Origin: Stenogyne calaminthoides
Taxonomy: Eukaryota; Streptophyta; Magnoliopsida; Lamiales; Lamiaceae
Direction: 5' to 3'
DNA: 64,000 bases
NCBI GenBank assembly: GCA_037126765.1
Contig: JBBCBC010000033.1
Span: 14,522,085 to 14,586,084, forward strand
Below are positions 10,966 to 22,345 of this stretch, in pieces. Made by a program: the position numbers and the translations under genes. Numbering within the stretch: position 1 is the stretch's first letter; the number at the start of each line of letters is the position of its first letter. Under the pieces are notes generated by a model. It was given only the letters and a program-made list of their open reading frames with translations, was not told the origin of the DNA and did no database searches.

Positions 10966-13059
10966 ATGAAGAAGGGAGAGACAGAAGAAACTGAATGGCG
11001 CAGCAAGGGGGAACGATTCATTCTTGATAGGTACCCTGAGCTGAGCGCATATCCTGACCTTCAGGATCTCTTCTTCAGACTCAGAACCACAGTCTATATC
11101 CTGAATCAGACTCTTCCAGAGATGTTGAACATAGCCTCCTTCAGATGAGAGGATTGGTGGAATGCTGAGACTGCTGTTCTGACAGAGTTCTCTGGATTCA
11201 GGAAGACAAAGCTCAGGATGAAAATTGCTGATTTTGATGAGATAGTCAAGAAGAAGGTGGCTGAGAGAAGGGAAGCTGATGTTGATGCCTCCAGCTCTAA
11301 AAATCCAGAAGGAGATGAGGATCAAGATATAGAGGGTGATAAGCAAGAAAATGCTGAAAATTAATCTCAGATGGAGAAGGAAACTGATGCTGGTCAAACT
11401 GATATCTCACATCCTCAGACTGAAGTTAGCACTCTTCAGGTATCTTTTGGCACTATTAAACATTATGCCAAAGCTACTGAAATTCCTATCTTTAAATCTG
11501 TTATGTCTGATATGCAGACTGAGGCTCAGGTGGAAAAAGTTGTATACACTCCAGAGATTGATCTAAGTCCTATATTGGAGAAATTGGAGAAGGTGGTGCC
11601 AATGGTGGAGAAAGTGACTCAATTAGAAGAAACCTTGGCAAGCCAATCTCAGAAGCTAGAAACTCTGAGTTCATCTTCAGACATCCTGCAACTACAAACA
11701 TCTCTTGCTGATAAAATGACTACCTTGGAAGGAAAGGTTGATGTAGTCAAAGCTGAGCTCAATGTAGAGATGAAGCAAATGTATCAGGAAAGAACTGCAT
11801 ATCTAGAAGCCAAGCTGGTTGAGAAGAATGATCTGATGATCAAGACAGTTGTTGAGGAAATGGGCTCTATGCTCATGACCAAGATGACAGAGATGGTGCA
11901 AAATGTCTTCTCAAACCAGTTTGCACCGCTTTCTGAAGAGTTCTCAGTAGCTAAAAATCACATGAGAAGATTAGAAGATGAGCACGATCAGTTGGCAGGG
12001 GAAGTGTGAAGTATAAGCAAAGAGCAATATCATATGGATACAACACTTTCTCAACTTCTTCCAAGATATGGTGCCAAAAAGGGGGAAAGGCCTGGTGGCA
12101 AACTTAGTGATTTGTTGGCACAAACCTTGAAGAGAAAGGCTCAGAAAGAAGCTGAAGAAAAAATAATTGCTGATGCCTTAAAAGAAGTTGAAGCCACTGA
12201 GAAGCTCAAGTTCAAAGAAGCTGAAGAACCTATCTACACTCAAACTTCTGAGCAAACTATTCAGGAAGTAATTTCTGAGAAACTGAGTGGTAGAAGGATG
12301 GTGGAAACAAGCCAAGCCGGTGAAGAACAAGTCAAACCTGAAAAGAGAAAGGCTGTGGCATTTGTAGAGCAAGAGAAGAAGAAAAGAGCTAAAGCTTCTA
12401 AATCTACTCAGTGGAAACTGATAATAGATTTTGAAGAATCTGAGGAAGAAGCTGAAAAAGAAGTCTTCAACACTAAGAAAGCTCTGAAAACCCTTCAAGT
12501 TGAAAAAGAGAAGAAAATTGTTGCTTCTGTATCAGGTGTTCCTGTGATCAGGAAAAAGAAAGAAGAAGAGCAGAAAAGAAGAAGTGGTTTCAAGAAGTTT
12601 TTGAGCAAAAGGAGGGGTACAGAGAAAGCTCAGAAATGGCCGCACATTAACAAATGGATGCCTATTCAATTCAATGATGCGTGGGAGGAAATCAAAAGAA
12701 CCTTCTGGTTCTACTATGAGATTCTGAGGGAATGGAGGGGAAGCAGCTCAGATATGAATGAAGCCTTCATTGAATACCTGTTGACATTCTATCCTAAGTA
12801 CCTGCAAAGTTGGATTAACTTGGCAGATGAAGGTAATACGCAGATAGTAGCCCCTGGTCCATATACTTACCCAGCTCCAAGACTTGAGAATGACTATGTG
12901 AATGAGACAACCATTTCTCAGGAGATTGCTCAATATGCCATCCAACTAGGCCTAACAGGAAACAACCCTGATATCATCAAAGCAAGGGATGAACTGAAAA
13001 AGAGATACTATGGGATGTTCAATCTGGAAGTGCCAGAGGATGAAGTTGGTGAAGATTGA
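10966..13059 (+). pseudogene. Element B 3' ORF, C-terminal half (coiled coil and conserved end block)
   Basis: A single frame of about 698 codons from 10966 to the stop at 13057-13059, broken only by TGA 11146, TAA 11362 and TGA 12007. Its order is an acidic and hydrophobic lead (10966-11360) and a long heptad-rich coiled coil (about 11548-12006, e.g. KLEKVVPMVEKVTQLEETLA). A basic, nuclear-signal-like stretch (12330-12620) follows. The conserved end block has WPHINKWMPIQF and YLLTFYPKYLQSWINLADEG (12640-12840). Together with 9662-10855 it implies an ancestral protein of more than 1100 residues. The end block recurs in element A and, weakly, in C. Function unknown; a structural or RNA/DNA-binding role is only inference. 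Confidence 0.75.
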
Positions 13060-13294
13060 AGATTCTGTACTTCTGTTTTTTTTTTCATTGTAATTTGTAA
13101 CTCTGATCTTACATCAATGAAAATTTTATCTTATGCTCAAAGATAATATCTCATTATCTTTTTACATGTCTTTTATGTTTGATATGCCTTATGTTTTGAA
13201 ATTGTTGGGAAAATTGCCATTTTGGATTGTAATAGAAAAACTGAAACCTGAGTATAGGTTAGGTTGTTGTAACAAGATGGTTTTGGCATCATCA

Positions 13295-13307
13295 AAAATG
13301 GGGAAAT
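13295..13307 (+). promoter_or_regulatory. Polypurine tract of element B
   Basis: AAAAATGGGGAAAT, immediately before the LTR start. Compared with the A and C tracts it has one T breaking the purine run, which may reduce priming. Confidence 0.75.
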
Positions 13308-13559
13308 TGTTGGGAGATGAATTTAATAAAGAGATTTTGATTAGATCCTAAAACCCCCGAGTATGACATGTTCAGGATAATCTTGATAGACTGAGTCAGG
13401 ATTCAGTATAGAGTGTTCAGGAAGTTATCTGCACCATGTATAGTCAGCACATATAGATCAGGTTAGATTTTGAAGAAACTGAAGACTCAGTAAGTTTCTG
13501 AAGAAACTGAAGACTCAGTAAGTTTCTGAAGAAACTGAAGACTCGATAAAGTTTCAAGA

Positions 13560-13820
13560 AACTCAAGACTCGAGATGTCATCAAGACATCAAGACTCAAG
13601 ATGACATCAAGACTCAAGATGTCATCAAGACATCAAGACTTAGTATGACACTAAAGACTCAGTATGTCATTGAAGACATCAAGACTCAAGATATGTCATC
13701 AAGACTCAAGATGACACTAAAGACTCAAGAAGTCATCAAGACATCAAGACTCAAAATATGTCATCAAGACATCAAGACTCGTAAGACATCAAGACTCGTA
13801 AGACATCAAGACTCAAAAGA
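13560..13820 (+). repeat. Tandem CATCAAGACTCAAGATG repeats in U3 of element B LTR
   Basis: A dozen or so imperfect units built on ATCAAGACTCAAGATGACATC, in two sizes (about 18 and 29 bases), partly decayed. A shorter version sits at 2225-2430 in the A LTR. Tandem U3 repeats in retrotransposons are often enhancers; here that is inference. Confidence 0.7.
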
Positions 13821-14300
13821 ATCAAGACTCAAAAGATATCAATCCCAAAGACTACAAAGAAAAAAATCATCGAATACTCAAATATAACCCAATGTTCCGA
13901 GGCACTGAATAATACCTATCTGAAGATTATAAAACTGAGAAAAACGTGAATATTCAGAAAAATAGATATTGCCCAAGACGTTAAGGTTATCTCATTCAGA
14001 GAGATTGACCAAAAAGAGTCGTTATGTTTGTCTACATTTACTGAAGACCAGAACCAATCAGAGGAAGACAGCACTGTACTTTACTGACACTGAAAGCGAC
14101 AGGTCACTGAAGTATGTCAGTAGTACTATGTTCCAGACTGCAAAAAGTGGTGATTGGCTACATGAATGCATATTTCATATAACATGCAAGGGAGTATTCA
14201 AACCTTAAATATAGCCGTTCATAAAACACCATAAGAGGAAACTCATGAAGCTATCTCATCCAACGGATAGTTTTTCAAGAGTGACCTTGGTGAAGTTGCC

Positions 14301-14308
14301 TATAAATA
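14301..14308 (+). promoter_or_regulatory. TATA box of the element B 3' LTR
   Basis: TATAAATA preceded by GTTGCC and followed by CTAGTGACC; conserved with 2935-2942. Confidence 0.65.
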
Positions 14309-15354
14309 CTAGTGACCCTTTACATTGAGAGGTTACGGGAAATTTGAAAGCAACTCAAGAGATCATTCGTATTATTGCAAATTGAAGCACTCGAAAATCC
14401 TAAAATTTCCCAAGTGTTTCACATTGGAGAGAGCTCATTCACTAAGCCTAGATTGATAAGAAATATCCAAAGCTTAGTAGAGATATTCTAGCCTTTGCAT
14501 TGTTCTTATTGTAAAGGATATCTCATCCTAGTTGGAAACCAACCCAAAACCCAAACCCCTTCGTTAAGGTAGTTTGTGTGTGATTGTTGGAGAGTTGGAG
14601 TTGGTAAGAGTTAGTAAGCTACAGTGAGTTAGCCAGAAAACTCTAGAGAAAAAGTTTGTAAGCTACTTGTGGGTGTGTTTGAGTTAGTAAGCTGCAGTGA
14701 GTCAGGCAGAAAACTCAAAGTAGAAAAGTGAGTAAGCTACAATGAGTTAGCCAGAAAGCTTTAGGAAGTGGTTAAGGAATTTCTCTGAAGGTCAGAGAAA
14801 GTGGATGTAGGACCTTGAGTCTCTGAACCACTATAATTGATGTGTTGTTTTGCTTTCTGTACTGCATTACTATCTGTTGCATGTTTTTCACTGAAAGCAT
14901 AATTCACTGATATTCAATTGGAACCAATCCACTAAACTTGCATCAATTGATCACAACCTTAATCATTGTTTTATTAAAATGAAGATTTTCAGCAAAGCTA
15001 AAAACGAGTATAAACATAGGGCCAACCATTCCGCACACTTGAGTAGCTACAACATATAGTTACCAAACTGAACTAACTCTACTGAGGGTTCAGTAAGATA
15101 ATTATCTGATCCAAGCGGCTCAGGATCTCAGATAAAACTCAGCTCAGTTGGGCTAATCTGAAGCTTCTGAAAGCAACTCAGGATCATTGTCTCGAAGAGA
15201 CTTTGACTTCGTATGGCATCTGTGGATTCTCGTGGGCAAATCATCGGGACAACTCCCACCCATCTGACCTCAGTGAAAGAAAAGTTTTAAAAATCACTGA
15301 ACACGTGTATTCCCCCCCATACATGTGTGAGACTCGTTAGCACCGGGACCAACA

Positions 15355-15540
15355 GTAGTCTTGGACTGAAGATTTCTTCTCGTGCTTGTATTGGTTGTGT
15401 TCATGTGGTAACACATTTTTCTTCGTATGGTAACATTTTTTGTTCATGTAGTAACACATATTTTTTTAGTAATTTATCACTGTACACATGTCGTAGTAAT
15501 ACTAAGTGAATATTCATGTGTTACCATATGCATAACAATG
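15355..15540. repeat. GTAACACA foldback repeat, left part (target of element C)
   Basis: AT-rich sequence with repeated GTAACACATTTTT and CATGTAG units. It continues after element C at 30495-30610. The same kind of sequence forms a fold-back at 58180-58345. Element C inserted within it, duplicating caatg. Confidence 0.6.
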
Positions 15541-17090
15541 TGTTGGGAAATTTATAGTTTTGATAAAAGTTCCAAAAACACATGTAATAGGACCAGTCAG
15601 ACCTGTTAGCTGATTGATGTTTATATTACCGTTTATAGAATACTAGTTGATAATTACTGTATAGAACAACTGATGTAATAGATAGGTCACATATTGAGGG
15701 GGGACCTCAATATGTATGAGTCAGATCTGACGATCCAAAGAACAGCTGATATCCGACAGGCCAGAATGCTAGAGAAGAACAGAAGATCAGATCGATCTGA
15801 TCTAGTCAGATATCTCAGCTGAAGTCATAAAGCTCAAACTCGTATTACTTGAAGATCGATGACTTCCGTAAGATCGCACCAAGACCTACATCACCGAAGT
15901 CCGCTAGTTGAAGCTAAGTCAACCGCACCAAAGACTCCATCGTAGATCGATTCGGCCTGATCGATCAAGTCACCACCGTGAAAACCGATGTTTCACCAAA
16001 TCATACGCCGATGATCCAAACAAGAAGAATGTCAACCTTAGTTGGAAGAACAACACTCAAAAGTTGTCGTCATAACCAATAAGAACTAGACACGTATGAT
16101 CCGAGCCGGCAATTACGGATTTGATGTTTCTAACGGCTATAAAATACAAGTTCACGCTTTCACCATGCCGCTCCTCAAGACGCCACATCAATCCTCGCAA
16201 ACCTACCAAATATAGCCAAATTCAAATTGCTCTCCAACGGCTCTTTGATTTCAAGGTCTATAAATATGGGATCACACTTCAGAGTGAAGACACTAAACAC
16301 CGAACAATCAAGAAGCTCAAGCAATTATCGATTTCCGCATCGAAGAACACGATCAAGAAGATTATTTTATTAAGTGTTCATCCCATAAGTTCTTAGCATA
16401 GAAATCTTTTCATCTAACCGATAGGCTACCTTAAACACTAGAAAAGATTTCATAGTTGGAACCAAAACAATCTTATCCAAAACCCAAAGTTAGGTTAAGT
16501 TGTTTAGCAAGATTTCGCATCTAGGGTTTCTAGTTCTCGATTTACGGGATCGGTTGAGTGAGAACTCCTTAAATATCTATCGGTTGTCTTGTGTTGGACT
16601 AACACATAAAACTAAGTCCGGTTGGTTAAGTTGGTGCCCCTTGTGATAGGGAAGAGTGGGCGTGGGGACCGGGTTTGTCCGAACTACTATAAATCTTGTG
16701 TGCCTTTACCGCTTTGATTAATTGTCTACACAATTGCATAACCTTTAAAAGCGCATACATATTCTAAGTTGAGATCACCTAGCACCAAAGCTTCGATCCG
16801 ATCAAGCTTGACACTTCAAATAAACCGTTAAAAGACTAACTTTGGAATCTGATTTATAAAAAACCGGGTTTTTCACGGGGTAAAACTTAAGCTTCCGCGC
16901 ACACATCGCTTAAACCGATAGTTCTTCGAATCGATCGCTTTTCCGGCGATTAGTAAGTTGGTTATCACCAAACCGATTCACTCAAGACTCGATCAAAGCT
17001 AATCGCCATCACACCGACTGCACAAAAGTTTTCGAAGTCTATTCACCCTCCCTCTAGACTTACGCCTCACAAAACCCGCTTCGACCTACA
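15541..17090 (+). repeat. 5' LTR of element C, 1550 bp
   Basis: Starts TGTTGGGAAATTTATAG and ends TTCGACCTACA. The TATA box TATAAATAT is at 16259-16267. It aligns end to end with 28941-30489. The first ~300 bases contain about 18 CAG/CTG triplets by eye against about 3 in the 3' LTR, an unusual contrast for a pair that was identical at insertion. Confidence 0.92.
16259..16267 (+). promoter_or_regulatory. TATA box in the element C 5' LTR
   Basis: TATAAATAT within GGTCTATAAATATGGGATC; the same string is near 29661 in the 3' LTR. Confidence 0.65.
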
Positions 17091-17092
17091 AG

Positions 17093-17104
17093 TGGTATCG
17101 AGGC
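17093..17104 (+). promoter_or_regulatory. Primer-binding site of element C (tRNA-Met type)
   Basis: TGGTATCGAGGC, two bases after the 5' LTR. The usual Copia site complementary to initiator tRNA-Met is TGGTATCAGAGC. The difference is again at a CAG triplet, as elsewhere in this element. Confidence 0.75.
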
Positions 17105-17239
17105 GGTTGGTTCTACGCACCAATCGACTTTGTGTATCATCGATTCTTGAGGAAGAATCTTTGTGGTCGACTGAACTGATCTTGAAAAACCTTCTTAAAA
17201 CTCATTCTTTTTCCAAAAAAAAAAAAAAAAAAACTCAGC

Positions 17240-18070
17240 ATGGATAACACCTCAGGTATGTATCATGATCTGCCGAAGTTCTCAATCGATGAGTATGCAG
17301 ATTGGGCCATATATATGTCCAACCATCTAGGTTCGATTAGTGGCAGAATGATGGAAGTCATCGAAAGAGGACCCATCATCATATATTACGACAACCCCGC
17401 GGCTTGAGGAGATCCAGATTTTGCCCCGGAAGTCTTGTACGAAAAAAAGCTCAAATTGATGGATGCAGAGGAAAGGAAATTGCATACTCTAGATACTATC
17501 GCAAGGCATATTATCATGAAAACAATGGATAAGGTCACCAAGGAAAAGGTTAAGTATCTCAAAACTGCGAAAGCAATGTGGGATACTCTAGCTGAAATAT
17601 GCGAGGGAAATGACCAGATAAAAGACAAATTACCTCGCAAGCCAAACCGGTGAAGTTCAAAAAAAAAATTGCAAGATGCTGCCTTCAACGAAACCATCAA
17701 CGAACTTCGATGGAAGGATTACAATGTCAATAAACAAGCTTTGAGAACTTGGTAGAGAGATGTCCGATAAAGATATCAACTACAAAATTTTAAGGTCTCT
17801 CACCAAGAAATGGGACATGAAGGTCACGGAATCAAGGATTGCCAAGACATTTCAAAAATGAAGACAAGTAGCTTGTTCTTGAGCCTTAAAGCTCACGAGT
17901 TTGATTTAATTGAGAGAGGACAAGCAGATGAAGATGAGGTGCCCATCAAGCCTCAATCTTCCAAATCGATTGCTTTTAAGGCAACCAACAACAGATTGAA
18001 GACCAATGAACCCATTGGAAACATCATAAGTCGGCGAGTAATGATCGCTTTCGCTACTTTACGAAACTAG
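17240..18070 (+). pseudogene. gag: Element C gag (capsid part), with stops
   Basis: ATG at 17240, just after an A-rich leader. The frame reads MDNTSGMYHDLPKFSIDEYA and continues to 17653, broken only by TGA at 17405-17407. It includes LHTLDTIARHIIMKTMDKVT and KTAKAMWDTLAEICEG, typical of the UBN2-type capsid domain of Copia gag. After an indel near 17640, the later part resumes (SDKDINYKILRSLTKKWDMK, then SSLFLSLKAHEFDLIERG at 17870-17930). The zinc knuckle expected near 18350-18450 is too degraded to recognise. Gag forms the cytoplasmic virus-like particle. Confidence 0.8.
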
Positions 18071-19850
18071 AAAAATCAAATACTCAACCGGGTAAGTATC
18101 AAAGATTTTATAAAGATTATCAACATAGCCGAGGAAGAGATAGGAGATCGCATAACGGATCTCCGTGAAGAACCGAATCCGATGATCGGAGAGATCACAG
18201 ATGAAAGGAAAAGAGATAATCTAAATGATGAGAGAAGAGATAACCAATCGATGTAAGAAGCTCGCACTACTATCGAAAGGAAAGTCACCGATAGATCATA
18301 CAGACGGAGTGATTCACCCGAAGAAAAGGTTCTCAGGATCAAGGAGCGCTTCAACCGTGAGAAGCCAGTCACTACAAATACAGACCGCCTGCACTGACGC
18401 CAAGAGAAAGGGAAGAAAAGAGGAACAAAAGAGAGCAACGGACATAGTGACGTAAAAAGCCATGGTTGTTTACACGTCAGAATTGACGATTCAGATTCCG
18501 CCTCCGAGGATTCTCGGATACTCCTCTCAGAAGATTTCGTTCCGATCGCTAGTGGCCGCTGACTTATGGAAATGAAGATCCGATATTCTTTCGATGATGA
18601 TGAGATCTCGCCTCGATGGCAAAGGAGGACCAATCTGAGGTAACCTCCAAACTCGCGAGTTCGCTTTACACTCGCTATCATTAGCACACCGCCGGAGATT
18701 GACCTCCAGCTTTTTACTCGAAAGCAATTGCTTGAGGATCTCTCCAATGCAAGAGACACTTATGCTATAGTGGAAGTTTAAAAATGACAAGTCGAGGACC
18801 GTAAATAATCACTTGCTAAAGAGAATGATCTCAAGAAGGCCTCTTCAACTTAAATCAAAACCGCCGTAAGGCAACCGAGGAATTTAAAATTCGAAAGTTA
18901 AAGCTTCGATCGAGAGAAGCAGATCAAAGATCACCGGTAATTAACAAACAAAGAAAGTCGATGACTTCAAAATCCTCGCAAGCAAAATTCGATGAGCTAT
19001 TCCGAAAGCATGAAAGTCTAAAATCATCCGAGGATAATCAAGTAAGAAAATAGAGGTTTTCACAAAATCATCTAAAATTGTTCAAGACATGAACACCTAT
19101 TTTTTCAACAACGATTAACAAGAAGGGACTTGGATATGAGAACCCTTCCACATCCTCAAAAGCCCCTACCGATTCATCTAAAAAAGGTGTAATCGACGAA
19201 GTTTCTCGACAAAGATACACCAAAAGCCAAACATGTATCTAATAAGGAAAAAGACCATTGAGCGGTAAAGGCAGTGCCTAACCGTAAGGGGAACATAAAT
19301 GGACCCCAAACTCGGTAAAGCATCACCGAGAATCAACAGAAGAACCCGGTTCTTCCGAAGAGACCTCAACTCGATCAACAGATCGAAATCGAAAAAAGAC
19401 AACCCAGAAAAAGGGAAGTCTAACTGAGACCCAATCAAGGTCACCGCCTAATAAGCATGCTTCGTAAACCAAAAACCACCTATGCCGAAAAAGATATGAA
19501 TCTTTTGATGGTAGCAAAAGTACCTACCCCTATAATCGAAATCTAGGGTCAGCCGAACCAACCACACCGATGAAAAAAAAGACAAACAAAAAAAGATAAA
19601 TCCCAAGTCTTCTAAGTCATCCAAGGTTCACACTAATAATCATACTAATCGAAAAGCATATAATGAGACGATGATTATGTTGATAGGTATGGGAGACAAA
19701 TCAAAGCCTTCCGATCTAACCGATCACAATAGAAGTGCTCTGTTTGTATGGATCCCCAAAACTAATCCTAACCCCTCGGACCCAATCCAAAAGGGGTACC
19801 TAAAAGCCCGATTTGGTCAGCAGGATCGCGCGGGTCCGCCAACAAAAAGG
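18071..19850 (+). other. Element C gag-pol linker, heavily degraded
   Basis: About 1.8 kb where only traces of the coiled-coil linker remain (for example SKAKFDELFRKHESLKSSED-like codons near 18970-19040, and GLGYENPSTSS near 19124-19160). There are many stops in all frames. Frequent CGAT and CGTAA strings stand where related elements have CAGAT and CAGAA. The minus-strand open frames here (18076-18759, 19178-19517) show no family resemblance and are treated as shadows. Confidence 0.6.
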
Positions 19851-20330
19851 TGTGCAAGCAACTATCCGGTACATCGATAGTGGATGCTCAAGGCACATGA
19901 CCGAAGCAAACATCTCCTCGCTCTTACATAGAAATGAAAAGGCCAGCGTGTACTCTTTTTCGGTGATGATAACTTTGGTTATACCAAAGGATTCGGAACC
20001 TTAGAGAATGATGATGTACAAGTAACCGAGTCTCGTATGTCGAAGGTCCAAGCACAACCTATTGTCGGTTTTCACAATTTTGCGACAACGGATTCAAGGT
20101 TGAGTTCTCGAACCGACCAATGCACTATCAAGAATCGAGCCACTCAACAGATTTTGCTAATCGGTTCAAGGAAAGGGATGATCTACACAAATGATTGGAA
20201 CAGTTTGTCCAAGAAATGCATGCTCGATTGTCAAGAGTTCCAAAAGTAGCGGTTGGGCTCGCACAAAAAGAATGAGCCATCTAAACTTTAAAACTCTTAA
20301 TAAGATAGCAAGGATGTCACTAGTGGAAGG
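19851..20330 (+). pseudogene. pol: Element C pol: protease and GAG_pre-integrase
   Basis: The protease motif IDSGCSRHMTE has DSG at 19876-19884. The chain then shifts frame several times. GTRNG-type sequence (IGSRKGMIYTNDW, 20161-20200) leads into the zinc-binding domain RMSHLNFKTLNKIARMSLVE and CAACQKGKQVKASF (20270-20405). It matches element B's order exactly. The His of the first HxxxH pair region is altered (TKRMSH, with WHKR missing). Confidence 0.8.
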
Positions 20331-20394
20331 ACTTCCGAATGAAGTATTTTCAAAGGATCAGACATGTGCTGCATGTCAGAAGGGAAAACAGGTC

Positions 20395-21110
20395 AAAGCT
20401 TCATTCAAGGAATTCCGGACCAAGATCCAAAGCAGATCTATTGCAAAATGCTTCATATCGATTTATTTGGACCAGTTACACCAGTCAGTCTCAACGGACG
20501 CAAATATACTCTGGTAATCGTGGATGACTATTCCAAGTTTACAGGTTATATTCTTACATAAGAAGAATGAGACGACAAATCGAAGATACCCGAGCCGCTA
20601 AAAAGATTACAAAATGAGAAGGGTGTCGTGTAGTAAAAATCGATCGATAAAGGTACAAAATTTCTGAACTCTTTTATTACTGATTTTTGCTCTAAGTTTG
20701 GTATACAGCATGAAACATCAGCTGCAAGGACGCCACAACAAAATGGAGTAGCAGAACGGAGGAACAGAACTCTCAAAGAAGCTGCTCGCACGATGTTAGC
20801 TGAACATGCAATACCAAGCCGCTTTACGGGCGTATAATCAACATCGCATGCCATACTCGTAATGTATGTCTTCCGACTAAGGCTCACTACAAAACACCCT
20901 ATGAACTGTGGAAGGGCAGAAAACCTCGTGTTTCTTACTTCCATGTTTTTGGGTGTAAGTGTTTCATACACAACAATGGGAAGAGTCAGTTGAAGACTTT
21001 TGAGGCCAAGTCAGATGAGGGTATATTTTTAGGATATTCCTCATCTAGCAAGGCTTTCAGGGTTTACAAATGCATTTAACCCTACTTGTGGAAGAAACAC
21101 CCCATGTAGT
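20395..21110 (+). pseudogene. pol: Element C pol: integrase
   Basis: The core begins LHIDLFGPVTPVSLNGRKYT and VIVDDYSKFT (20450-20545), giving the first catalytic Asp (HIDLFGP). The second region, expected as D-x-G-x-E/K-F, reads DKGTKF near 20646-20665. The third has ETSAARTPQQNGVAERRNRT (about 20713-20770), with the catalytic Glu in AER present. The C-terminal part runs through HYKTPYELWKGRKPRVSYFH, VFGCKCFIHNNGKSQLKTFE and GYSSSSKAFRVY (20885-21070). At least three frameshifts are needed to read it through. Confidence 0.82.
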
Positions 21111-21679
21111 CTTTGATGAAGCATCTTCAACAAGAGAAATCAGCCTCGAAACAAGACGTGCTCGATCAACCAAGACTGATGCTCAAAATGGATCACCTAA
21201 CGATCAAGGAAAAAGAATTAGAAACCGTAATAAAGATACATTCCTCGATCTAGTGATTCACCGGATCATTCAGATCCTAAGGTACTAAAAACTGCCGATG
21301 AAGAAGTTCGCATAAATTTGAGATAAGATCAATCGAACCATCCGGTTCGGGGGAACACTGAAGTTCCCACGAACGTAAATCAACACATGATGAGTCCAAC
21401 ATCACCGAGACATGTTCTTATCAAGTGGATCATAATTCCGCACCACTCCCAAAAGCTAGTAATGAACCTTTATCGAAATGGATGATGTTCTCGAAACCGA
21501 TGCAAATCGTAATGAAGGACTCGGATAACCACCATCCAACCGATCCGATCATCGGAGACCCATCCGATAAAGTTAAAACTAGACATCGATTGGTGAAAGT
21601 GCCATGTATTGTTGTTATTTGTCTATGAAGGAACCAACAACAATAGAGAAGTTTCTACAAGACGCAAGTCGGATTCTAG

Positions 21680-22345
21680 CCATCCGCAGAGGAGCCGAAA
21701 TGATTCGAGAGAAAATCAAGTTTGGGAACCGGTAGATGCACCAAATCATCAAGACGTAATTGGCACGGCGGGTTTTCAAGAACAAGAGAGATGAGAAAAA
21801 ATGTCATCACCGTAAATAAGGCAAGACTTGTTGCTAAGGGGTATTCACAATCGTAAGAATTGATTATGATGAGACCTTTGCACACCGGGCCGCCGCTTAG
21901 AAGCCATTCGGTATTTTCGCATATGCTTCCCACGAGGGGTTCACTGTGGTATCGGATGGACGTAAAGAGTGCATTTTTAAACGGGGTACTAGCAGAGGAA
22001 GTTTATGTCGAACAACCTCCAGGCTTCGAAAAGAGCAACCAAGTGTACCGTTTAAGAAAAGCTCTTTATGGCCTGAAACAAGCTCCTCGAGCTTGGTATG
22101 ATATACACTCTCTCGCTTCTTGATAGACAAAGGGGTTCACTAAAGGAACGAAAGGGCATGAACCTTATTCAGATAGAAGATGGAGAAGATATTCGACGGT
22201 TCAGATCTACGTGGACGACATCATCTTCGGATCTCCCAACAAGAGTCTATGTGAAAGATTCAACAAACTGATGCAAGGGAAGTTCGAGATGTCCATGATG
22301 GGACAGATGAATTACTTTATGGGTCTCCAGGTGAAGCAAAGTGCG
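21680..22345 (+). pseudogene. pol: Element C pol: reverse transcriptase
   Basis: The RT core is recognisable as MDVKSAFLNGVLAEEVYVEQ, then LRKALYGLKQAPRAWYD (21956-22105). The catalytic YVDD at 22208-22219 sits within QIYVDDIIFGSPNKSLCERF, and FEMSMMGQMNYFMGLQVKQS ends the domain (22285-22345). The fingers region upstream (21690-21900) is badly broken, with WEPVDAPNHQDVIGT and VNKARLVAKGYSQ in shifted frames. Positions 21111-21680 are the low-conservation stretch between integrase and RT. Confidence 0.82.

Larger units (their letters stand above)
4030..15354 (+). mobile_element. Element B: Sirevirus-like Copia retrotransposon, 5' end missing
   Basis: The order is gag zinc knuckle, coiled-coil linker, protease, integrase, reverse transcriptase, RNase H, extra 3' ORF, PPT and 3' LTR. 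PR-IN-RT-RH is the Copia order. The 5' LTR, primer site and gag N-terminus are absent to the left of 4030, where A's LTR abuts. The probable explanation is that A inserted into B's gag, leaving B's start upstream of the window. An alternative is unequal recombination between related elements. The 5 bases after B's 3' LTR (gtagt, 15355-15359) would be its target duplication, but the partner is outside the window. Confidence 0.85.
13308..15354 (+). repeat. 3' LTR of element B, 2047 bp
   Basis: It begins TGTTGGGAGATG and ends GGGACCAACA, matching the A LTR at both ends. U3 has a long tandem array of CATCAAGACTCAAGATG-type units (13560-13820). The TATA box is at 14301-14308. GTAAGCTAC..GAGTTAGCCAGAAA repeats (14600-14760) lie downstream of it. 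It differs from the 2047-4029 LTR by many substitutions and indels, consistent with the two belonging to separate insertions. Confidence 0.88.

Noticed and set aside
9662..13059. Envelope glycoprotein label for the 3' ORF
   Set aside because: No signal peptide, cleavage site or membrane helix is visible in B or C; only the position is env-like.
13560..13820. Regular direct repeats resembling a CRISPR array
   Set aside because: Units are imperfect, of two lengths, without unique spacers, and lie inside an LTR U3 in a plant genome.
18076..18759. Minus-strand ORF of 227 codons in element C
   Set aside because: Ser/Arg/Ile-rich, no family resemblance, and antisense to the degraded gag-pol linker; likely created by the skewed CGAT-rich sequence.
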